From the NCBI RefSeq assembly GCF_000380485.1, contig NZ_AQYG01000042.1:62001-126000 (forward strand): a DNA stretch of 64,000 nt. Reading direction: 5' to 3'. Positions within the stretch are counted from its first letter, which is position 1. Every line of letters starts with the position of its first letter. This document shows, piece after piece, positions 57,594 to 64,000 of the stretch. The notes under the pieces were generated by a model that saw nothing but the letters and a program-made list of their open reading frames with translations, searched no databases and had not been told where the DNA came from. The DNA comes from Jongsikchunia kroppenstedtii DSM 45133. GTDB lineage: Bacteria; Actinomycetota; Actinomycetes; Mycobacteriales; Mycobacteriaceae. Made by a program: the position numbers and the translations under genes.

Positions 57594-58793
57594 ATGCGCA
57601 GAGTCGATCGTTCCCCCACGTCAAAGAAGCTCGCGGCCACCGGACTGGTGATCGCGCTCGTCGCCATCGCCGTGCTGTCGGTGGCGCAGTTCTTCAATGT
57701 CTTCGCGTCGACGTCGCCGGTGACCCTGGTCGCCGACCGCGCCGGCCTGGTGATGAACCCGGACGCCAAGGTGCGCCTGCGCGGCGTCGTCATCGGTCAC
57801 GTCAAGTCGATCGATTCGACCGATGACGGCAGGGTCAAGCTGAAGATGTCGGTGGACTCCGACCAGATGCATCGGCTGCCGTCGAATGTCCAGGCGCAGA
57901 TCGAGTCCAACACCGTCTTCGGCGCCAAGTCGGTCGACCTGGTGATCCCGGACAACGCCTCGCCGAACCATCTGCGGTCGGGTGCGACGATCGAGGGCGC
58001 CAACGTGGTGGTCGAGCTCAACACGCTCTACCAGCGACTGGTGAACGTGCTCGCCAAGATCGAGCCGGAGAAGCTGAACGCGACGCTGACGGCGGTCGAT
58101 ACGGCCTTGGAGGGCAAGGGAAATCAGATCGGGCAGGGCCTGTCGGACCTGTCGAACTTCCTCGGCAAGACCAATCGGCATCTCGATTCGCTGAACCGCG
58201 ACATCGAGGCCGGCGGGATCACGATGCAGACCTACGCCGACGTGGCGCCGCAGTTGACCCGGATCATCGACGATGCGGTGTTCACCGGAAACACGTTGCG
58301 CGACAACTCGTCGAACCTGGACGCGATCCTGGTGAACGCGACCGGCATGGCCAACACGATCAACGGCATCATCGCGCCGAAGAAGGCGCAGATCATTTCG
58401 ATGCTGTCGAACCTGAACCCGACCGCGGAGCTGCTCGGGTATCAGTCGGCGGATTTCAAGTGCTTCCTCACCGCCACCGCGTCGCTGGTGCAGTCGCCGC
58501 GGGCGGACATCATCTTCGGCAAGGGCAGCGGTGCGTTGCAGCTCGACACCGGTGTCCTGCCGGGTACCTCGATGTACACCTATCCGAATGACCTGCCCAA
58601 GGTGAACGCCGACGGCCCGCCCTCGTGCGCCGACCCCCTCGGCAATCCGAACTCGACTGCCAAGCCGGACTTCTACGTGACCGACAACGCGAACATGCCC
58701 TACCAGCCGCGCATGACGGCCCGCTTCGACAAGACGAAGCTCTTCGGGCTGCTGTTCGAGGTGCCCCAGCACTCGGGAGGCAGCAACCGATGA
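57594..58793 (+). CDS. mce4A: Mce4 protein A (sterol importer subunit)
   Basis: 399 residues. One N-terminal transmembrane segment (LAATGLVIALVAIAVLSVAQFF) anchors it, then the MCE domain (about residues 40-120: VADRAGLVMNPDAKVRLRGVVIGHVKSID) and a long coiled-coil region, TNRHLDSLNRDIEAGG and neighbours, as in Mce1A-like subunits that form a periplasmic tunnel. ATG at 57594. The last codons overlap mce4B by four bases. Substrate sterols are transferred across the periplasm to the YrbE pair. Confidence 0.94.
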   Translation: MRRVDRSPTSKKLAATGLVIALVAIAVLSVAQFFNVFASTSPVTLVADRAGLVMNPDAKVRLRGVVIGHVKSIDSTDDGRVKLKMSVDSDQMHRLPSNVQAQIESNTVFGAKSVDLVIPDNASPNHLRSGATIEGANVVVELNTLYQRLVNVLAKIEPEKLNATLTAVDTALEGKGNQIGQGLSDLSNFLGKTNRHLDSLNRDIEAGGITMQTYADVAPQLTRIIDDAVFTGNTLRDNSSNLDAILVNATGMANTINGIIAPKKAQIISMLSNLNPTAELLGYQSADFKCFLTATASLVQSPRADIIFGKGSGALQLDTGVLPGTSMYTYPNDLPKVNADGPPSCADPLGNPNSTAKPDFYVTDNANMPYQPRMTARFDKTKLFGLLFEVPQHSGGSNR

Positions 58794-59863
58794 GCACCCC
58801 CCGTCAGCGCGAGTTCCGGAACACGTCGATCAAGATCGGCGTCTTCGCGGTGGTCATGCTGTTGATCTTCGCCGCCCTGGTGGTGGTGTTCGGCCAGTTC
58901 CGCACCGGCTCTTCCAACAGCTACAAGGCGTTGTTCACCAGTGCCTCGGAGATGAAGACCGGCAGCAAGGTGCGCATCGCGGGCATCGAGGTCGGTCGGG
59001 TCACCGGTATCGACGTCACCCACGACAACCAGGCGAAGATCGAGTTCGATGTCGACTCGAAATACCCGCTGCCGAAGTCGGTGCGGGCGCTGATCCGGTA
59101 CGAAAACCTCACGGGCGACCGGTATCTCGAGCTGCAGCAGGGCGAAGGCGACCCGGATCAGATGCTGCCCAAGGGCTCGACCATTCCGGAATCGCAGACA
59201 CAGCCGGCGCTCGATCTGGACAGCCTGCTCGGCGGTTTCAAGCCGTTGTTCCAGACCCTGCAGCCGGACGAGGTCAACCAGCTGTCGCAGTCGCTGATCG
59301 ACGTGTTCCAGGGCCAGGGCCCCGCGTTGACGCAACTGCTTTCCAGCACAGCGACATTCACCAACTCGCTGGCCGATCGCGATCAGCTGGTCGGTCAGGT
59401 CATCGACAACCTGAACCAGCTGCTGGGCACCATCGACAACGATCGGTCTGGCTTCGACAGCTCGGTCAACCTGATGGAGCAGCTCATCACCGGGCTGAAT
59501 TCGCAGAAGAACACCATCGGCAACGCCATCACCAACGCGTCGCAGGTGACCAATGATCTGTCGTCGCTGCTCGCCGACATCCGGCCGGATATGCAGTCGA
59601 CCATCACCAAGACCGGTCAGCTGTCGCAGAACCTGCTGAACGCCAAGCCCTACCTGAACTCGCTCATTCCGCGGCTGCCTGCGGACTTCCGCGCGCTGAG
59701 CAACGTCGGCAGCTACGGATCCTGGCTGCAGGTGTTCATCTGCAAGGTGAACATCTACTTCTCGGCGCCGGGTAGCCCCGAGGTCTTGTGGACGTCGGTG
59801 AACGACAACTCGGACGGCCCGCACGGCCAGGCCGACGGCGGAAGGTGCCGGACCACCCAATGA
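58790..59863 (+). CDS. mce4B: Mce4 protein B
   Basis: 357 residues. Anchor IGVFAVVMLLIFAALVVVFG at about residues 15-34, MCE domain FTSASEMKTGSKVRIAGIEVGRVTGIDV (quoted as GSKVRIAGIEVGRVTGI), and a helical region with repeated NQLLG/ TQLLS segments. The start ATG overlaps the mce4A stop (ATGA), and its own stop overlaps mce4C. The C-terminus ends with a short polar section. One of the six MCE subunits of the sterol transporter. Confidence 0.93.
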   Translation: MSTPRQREFRNTSIKIGVFAVVMLLIFAALVVVFGQFRTGSSNSYKALFTSASEMKTGSKVRIAGIEVGRVTGIDVTHDNQAKIEFDVDSKYPLPKSVRALIRYENLTGDRYLELQQGEGDPDQMLPKGSTIPESQTQPALDLDSLLGGFKPLFQTLQPDEVNQLSQSLIDVFQGQGPALTQLLSSTATFTNSLADRDQLVGQVIDNLNQLLGTIDNDRSGFDSSVNLMEQLITGLNSQKNTIGNAITNASQVTNDLSSLLADIRPDMQSTITKTGQLSQNLLNAKPYLNSLIPRLPADFRALSNVGSYGSWLQVFICKVNIYFSAPGSPEVLWTSVNDNSDGPHGQADGGRCRTTQ

Positions 59864-61110
59864 GCCCCTTGTTCCGCAGTAGGCGCACCGCCACCGACGA
59901 GGCGGACGACGCACGCCGGCGCGCGCACGGCGAGCCCAGCCGTGCCCGCATCGGCATCATCGGCGTCGTCGTCACCGTGCTGGTGATGATCGTTGCGCTG
60001 CAGATGGATCGGCTGCCGTTCCTGTCGAACGGCAGTGTCTACTCGACGTATTTCGATGACGCCGGCGGGCTCGCGCCCGGCGACAGCGTCGTCGTGGCCG
60101 GCGTCGAGGTCGGCAAGGTGCAGTCGCTCAAGCTGGCCAGGACCTCGGACGGGCCGAAGGTCAAGATCGTGTTCAACGTCAGCGACACCATCAAGCTGGG
60201 CACCCTGACGCAGGCGCGGATCAAGACCGAGACGGTCCTGGGTCGCCGCAACCTGACGCTGAATTCGGATGGCACAACGCATCTCAAGCCGGGCGGGACC
60301 ATCCCGAACAGCAATACGGTGGCCCCCTACACGCTGACCGATGCGCTCGACCAGACCACGTCGACGTTGCAGGCGACCGACAAGAAGCAGCTCACCGAGG
60401 CGCTGGACTCGATCAACACCGCATTCGCGAACACCCCGCCGATGGTGCGCAGCGCGGTCGACGGGGTGAGCCGGCTGTCCAAGACCATCGCCGATCGCGA
60501 CGACGCGCTGTCGCAGCTGCTGCAGAAGGCGAACGACGTCAGCGGTGTGCTGCGCGATCGCAGCAACCAGGTGAATCAGCTTCTCGTGAACGCCAACTCG
60601 CTTCTCGGAGTGGTGCAGGATCGCCGGACTGCGCTCGATCAGCTGATCAGCGGTATCAAGAATGTCACTGCACAGCTCAGTGGTTTCGTGCAGGACAACA
60701 ACGCGCAGCTGAAGCCGGTGCTCGACAAGCTGAACGGCGTGGTGGACATCCTGCAGCACAACGATGGCGCTCTGCGGCAGACCATCGATCAGCTCGGCCC
60801 GTACGCCAACCAGCTCGGCGAGGCCGTGGCATCCGGCCCGTACTTCAACTCGTTCGCGGCGATCCCGACGATCGGTGACTACAGCGACGTGGTGCTGAAC
60901 CTGCTGGAGCAGCAGTACCCCAAGGCATTCCAGGCCTTCCTCAACGCGGTCACCTACCAGTTCGGCATCCAGCCGCCGGCCGCGACGATGCCACCGCCGA
61001 ACAACCCGGCGCCGACCAACCCCACACCGCAGCCGAACCTGCCGCTGCCGCGCGTGGGCGGACCGTCGGCGACCACGCCCGCCCCGACGTACCAACAGCC
61101 GGGTAGGTGA
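59860..61110 (+). CDS. mce4C: Mce4 protein C
   Basis: 416 residues from ATG at 59860, overlapping the mce4B stop. A basic N-terminus (SRRTATDEADDARRR) precedes the anchor IGIIGVVVTVLVMIVAL. The MCE domain follows (YFDDAGGLAPGDSVVVAGVEVGKVQSLK), then helical sections such as NQLLVNANSLLGVVQDRRTALDQLI. The C-terminal 55 residues are Pro/Thr-rich (TMPPPNNPAPTNPTPQ) as in Mce C subunits of mycobacteria. Stop overlaps the GTG start of mce4D. Confidence 0.93.
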   Translation: MSPLFRSRRTATDEADDARRRAHGEPSRARIGIIGVVVTVLVMIVALQMDRLPFLSNGSVYSTYFDDAGGLAPGDSVVVAGVEVGKVQSLKLARTSDGPKVKIVFNVSDTIKLGTLTQARIKTETVLGRRNLTLNSDGTTHLKPGGTIPNSNTVAPYTLTDALDQTTSTLQATDKKQLTEALDSINTAFANTPPMVRSAVDGVSRLSKTIADRDDALSQLLQKANDVSGVLRDRSNQVNQLLVNANSLLGVVQDRRTALDQLISGIKNVTAQLSGFVQDNNAQLKPVLDKLNGVVDILQHNDGALRQTIDQLGPYANQLGEAVASGPYFNSFAAIPTIGDYSDVVLNLLEQQYPKAFQAFLNAVTYQFGIQPPAATMPPPNNPAPTNPTPQPNLPLPRVGGPSATTPAPTYQQPGR

Positions 61111-62402
61111 TCGCGATGAATGTTCCTGGAATGAATGCTGTTGGCCGGCTTGGTAAGACGGCCATCGCGCTGATCGCGGTAGTCGCGGTGGTGCTCGTCG
61201 CGGTGATCGTGTACTTCAGCTATCAGCAGCTCGCGTACAAGCGTTATACGGCGTACTTCAGCACGACCAATGCGCTCTACGTGGGTGACCCGGTCAAGGT
61301 GCTCGGCGTGCCCGTCGGCAAGGTGACCGCCATCAAGGCGCGCTCGGGCGACGTCAAGGTGCAGTTCAAGGTCGACGACGACGTCGACGTGCCGAAGAAC
61401 GTGAAAGCGGTCATCGTCGCGCAGAACCTGGTGTCCGGCCGGTTCATTCAGCTCAATCCCGCCTACGACGGCGGCCCGAAGCTGGGCGACGGTGGAGACA
61501 TCCCGATGTCGCAGACCGCGGTGCCGGTCGAATGGGACCAGATCAAGACGCAGCTGACGCAGCTGTCGGAAACCTTGGGCCCCAACGGGACCGACCCGGG
61601 CCTGGCCGATCGGACGCTGAGCACCGCGGCCAAGAACCTGAACGGCAACGGCGCGGACATCAATGCGTCGATTCACAACCTCGCGGCCGTGTTGGGCACG
61701 CTGTCCAACAACCGCGGTGATCTGTTCGCCACCGTGCGCAGCCTGCAGGCGCTGACCAATGCGCTCTCGGGCAGCCATGAGCAGCTCGTGCAGTTCAACG
61801 GCCGCATCGCATCGGTGAGCCAGGTGCTGGCCGATGACACTCCGGAGCTCAACGGGGCGATGAACAACCTGTCGACGGCACTGACGGATCTGAAGAGCTT
61901 CCTGGGCAACAATTCCGGGGCCCTCGATGACACCGTCGACAAGCTGTCGAACTTCACCAGGATCCTGTCGGACAAGAACGAGCAGATCTCGGGGCTGCTG
62001 CATTCCGCACCGAATCAGCTGCAGAACTTCTACAACATCTATGCACCGCTGCAGGGCGCGTTGATGGGTGTGTTCTCGTTGCCCAACGGCGGCAACCTGA
62101 TCGACCTCATCTGCGGCTCCATCGCCGGCGCCGATCGCCCGGGCCAGCAGGGGGACGCGCAGAAATGCGTCGACAGGCTGGGTCCGATGCTGACGACGAT
62201 GGCCGTGTCCTATCCGCCGTTCGTCCTGAACCCGATAGTCGGGATCAACGGCACGCCGAACGACGTGACCTACCAGAACAACGATGTCAAGCGGCGCGCA
62301 CAGCAACGCGAAGCGCTGCAGAACCAGGGGATCGACGGCCGCAACGCCGGCGTGCTGCCGCCGCAGCTGTCGGACCTGATTCTTCCGCGGGGAGCGCGCT
62401 GA
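61107..62402 (+). CDS. mce4D: Mce4 protein D
   Basis: 431 residues from GTG at 61107 overlapping the mce4C stop; ATG at 61116 is also possible. Anchor TAIALIAVVAVVLVAVIVYF, MCE domain STTNALYVGDPVKVLGVPVGKVTAIK, then long helical stretches (FATVRSLQALTNALSGSHEQLVQFN). The last part has two Cys (DLICGS and QKCVDR) likely to pair in the periplasm. Its stop and the mce4E start share one base. Confidence 0.93.
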   Translation: MIAMNVPGMNAVGRLGKTAIALIAVVAVVLVAVIVYFSYQQLAYKRYTAYFSTTNALYVGDPVKVLGVPVGKVTAIKARSGDVKVQFKVDDDVDVPKNVKAVIVAQNLVSGRFIQLNPAYDGGPKLGDGGDIPMSQTAVPVEWDQIKTQLTQLSETLGPNGTDPGLADRTLSTAAKNLNGNGADINASIHNLAAVLGTLSNNRGDLFATVRSLQALTNALSGSHEQLVQFNGRIASVSQVLADDTPELNGAMNNLSTALTDLKSFLGNNSGALDDTVDKLSNFTRILSDKNEQISGLLHSAPNQLQNFYNIYAPLQGALMGVFSLPNGGNLIDLICGSIAGADRPGQQGDAQKCVDRLGPMLTTMAVSYPPFVLNPIVGINGTPNDVTYQNNDVKRRAQQREALQNQGIDGRNAGVLPPQLSDLILPRGAR

Positions 62403-63685
62403 TGACAGTGATCAATCGTCCGGCCTCCGGCCCGCGGGGGAGTCGCAACCGTATTCGCCTCGTCGCGGCCGCCGGGGTGACCGCGCTCGCGCTGACCACA
62501 TCCGGTTGTGCCTTTCAGGGACTGAACTCGATGCCGATCCCCGGCGCCAAGGGCACCGGCGACGGTTCGTACAAGATCACCGCGCTCATCCCGAGCGCCG
62601 CCAACGTCGTCGAGAACGCGCCGGTGATGATGGACGACGCGACCGTGGGCAGCGTCGGCCACATGAGTGTGAAGAACTGGGCCGCCGACGTCACCCTGCG
62701 TCTGGAGAAGGGCACCAAGGTCCCGGTCGGCTCGTACGTGATGGTCGGCATGACCAGTGCGCTCGGCTCGCTGCACCTGGAGATCGTGCAGCCGGAGCAT
62801 GCGACCGGCGGCTTCATGAAGGGCGGCGACGAGATCCCGCTGGCGAAATGTCCCGAGCAGGATCAGATTTCGGCACCGACCGGGCAGAAGCCGATCCCGA
62901 ACATCAACTCCGCGCAGGAGATCGCGCAGTGCACCTACCCGACCACCGAGCAGGTGCTGAGCTCGTTGTCGGTGATGCTCAACGGCGGCGGCCTTTCCAA
63001 GCTCGGCGATACCGTGCACGAGCTGAACCAGACCCTGGCCGGCCGTGCCGACGTCGTTCGCGACCTGCTGCCGCGGCTGAACACCGTCGTCTCCGATCTG
63101 TCGTCGCAGAAGGACAACATCATCGACGCGATCGACGGACTGAATCGGTTGAGCGGCACGCTCAATCAGCAGCACGGCACGATCGAGCGCGCGCTGAACG
63201 ACGGCCCGAAGATCCTGCAACTGCTCGTCGACCAGCGGGTGCATCTCACCGATGCGCTCGGATCGTTGAGCACGTTGTCGCGGACCGCCGATGACATCCT
63301 GAAGGCGAACGGCGACGACATCCGCACCATCGTGTCGAACCTGGAGCCGGTCGTCGACCAATTGCAGGGCGCGGGTCCGTCGCTCGCGACGTCGTTGGGT
63401 ATCCTGCTGACGTTCCCGTTCAAGGAATCGGCTATTCCCAACATCATTCGTGGTGACTACGCCAACCTGCAGATCAACCTGAATCTCACGTGGGACCGGC
63501 TGAACAGCGAGCTGTTCGCCGCGGTGGGTGCACATATCGGACCCGAGGGCATCCTCGGGAACGCCGGTGCGGCGAAGCAGAACTCGGATCCGTTCACCGC
63601 GCCGATCCAGCCGTACCTGACGCCCAACTCGGGCAACGCCGTGCTGACCGCTCCGACGCCCGACACTACGAGGGGTGGCAAGTGA
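62402..63685 (+). CDS. mce4E: Mce4 protein E (lipoprotein)
   Basis: 427 residues. Unlike the other subunits it has a lipoprotein signal: basic start, VAAAGVTALALTTSGC with the lipobox Cys at residue 36. The MCE domain follows (IPSAANVVENAPVMMDDATVGSVGHM), then KCPEQDQIS and IAQCTYPTTEQVL with Cys likely to pair, and helical repeats. Lipid modification of the E subunit is a constant trait of Mce operons. Start ATG overlaps the mce4D stop by one base; its stop overlaps the mce4F GTG start by two. Confidence 0.93.
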   Translation: MTVINRPASGPRGSRNRIRLVAAAGVTALALTTSGCAFQGLNSMPIPGAKGTGDGSYKITALIPSAANVVENAPVMMDDATVGSVGHMSVKNWAADVTLRLEKGTKVPVGSYVMVGMTSALGSLHLEIVQPEHATGGFMKGGDEIPLAKCPEQDQISAPTGQKPIPNINSAQEIAQCTYPTTEQVLSSLSVMLNGGGLSKLGDTVHELNQTLAGRADVVRDLLPRLNTVVSDLSSQKDNIIDAIDGLNRLSGTLNQQHGTIERALNDGPKILQLLVDQRVHLTDALGSLSTLSRTADDILKANGDDIRTIVSNLEPVVDQLQGAGPSLATSLGILLTFPFKESAIPNIIRGDYANLQINLNLTWDRLNSELFAAVGAHIGPEGILGNAGAAKQNSDPFTAPIQPYLTPNSGNAVLTAPTPDTTRGGK

Positions 63686-64000
63686 GAATCACACCGTTCG
63701 TTCGTGGCCAGCTGATCGCGTTCGCGGTCATCGGCATCGTGGCGTTGATCGTGATGGCGACCATGTACATGCATGTGCCGGGCATGCTGGGGCTGGGTCG
63801 CTACCAGGTGAAGGTGGAGCTGCCGAGTACCGGCGGCATCTACCAGAATGCCAATGTCACTTACCGCGGCGTCCAAGTCGGCAAGGTCAAGTCGGTGACC
63901 CTGACGCAGGACGGCGTGCAGGCGAAGCTGTCGATCAACTCGAGCGCCAAGATTCCGGCCAACGCACCCGCGACCGTCGAGAGCGTGTCGGCGATCGGTG
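63682..64000 (+). CDS. mce4F: Mce4 protein F (partial, runs off the window)
   Basis: The first 106 codons are present from GTG at 63682, overlapping the mce4E stop. The anchor segment QLIAFAVIGIVALIVMATMYM and the start of the MCE domain (VELPSTGGIYQNANVTYRGVQVGKVKSVTL) are clear. This is the sixth MCE gene; the rest of the operon, perhaps including accessory mas genes, lies beyond base 64000. Confidence 0.92.
   Translation, partial: MRITPFVRGQLIAFAVIGIVALIVMATMYMHVPGMLGLGRYQVKVELPSTGGIYQNANVTYRGVQVGKVKSVTLTQDGVQAKLSINSSAKIPANAPATVESVSAIG

Overview
The window is high-GC actinobacterial chromosome. Nearly every recognisable catabolic gene has its closest known counterpart in the steroid-degradation locus of Mycobacterium tuberculosis and Rhodococcus, so the source is very probably a member of the Mycobacteriales (Gordonia, Rhodococcus, Mycobacterium or a relative). 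The genus cannot be fixed from sequence reading alone. Names such as kstD, hsaA or mce4A are assigned from protein motifs and remembered family sequences plus gene order; no database search was run.

Layout. 1-6.97 kb: tail of a thiolase-like protein, an acyl-CoA ligase, a secreted protein, a GNAT enzyme, an alpha/beta hydrolase divergent from a TetR regulator, an MFS exporter, a possible 40-residue membrane peptide and a small conserved protein. 7.1-12.9 kb: hsd4B-like hydratase and kstD on the minus strand, divergent from hsaE-hsaG-hsaF. 13.1-15.4 kb: an NlpC/P60 protein and two paralogous membrane proteins. 15.6-23.3 kb: kshA with a small Cys-rich partner, divergent from a plus-strand operon hsaA-hsaC-hsaB-DUF1214-SDR-sulfotransferase. 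23.3-30.2 kb: SnoaL-like protein, ceramidase-like protein and an echA-fadE-fadE-fadE operon. 30.4-35.8 kb: a DUF559 protein, an IclR regulator and cysD-cysNC-cysQ (sulfate activation). 35.9-40.8 kb: SnoaL-like protein, ltp3-ltp4-DUF35 operon and a divergent F420-type oxidoreductase. 40.9-46.3 kb: lipoprotein, a lone CYP102-like P450 with TetR and SnoaL genes, a DinB polymerase and a rhomboid-like protein. 46.3-50.0 kb: echA19/fadD19 divergent pair and a nitronate monooxygenase. 50.1-64 kb: fadD17-fadE27-fadE26 divergent from fdxD-hsd4A-yrbE4A-yrbE4B-mce4A-F; mce4F runs off the window.

How it works together. The YrbE4/Mce4 system imports sterols. FadD19, FadD17, FadE26/FadE27, EchA19, the Hsd4B-like hydratase, Hsd4A, Ltp3/Ltp4 and the DUF35 protein shorten the side chain; Ltp3/Ltp4 and FadD19 point to C24-branched plant sterols. 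KstD and KshA open ring B, HsaA/HsaB and HsaC open ring A, and HsaE/HsaG/HsaF finish the released C5 acid. Palindromes matching the KstR box TnnAACnnGTTnnA lie between most divergent steroid gene pairs.

Most notable: an 81-bp leader of 88% identity placed directly before both kstD and an unrelated fadE; hsaD absent from the hsaACB operon; a CxxCH-containing protein translationally coupled to kshA; a shared ACCAAGCA-NN-TGCTTGGT operator before echA and before mce4; a ceramidase-like protein with Thr in place of the catalytic Ser; and a PAPS-producing cys operon sharing the island with a sulfotransferase-family gene.
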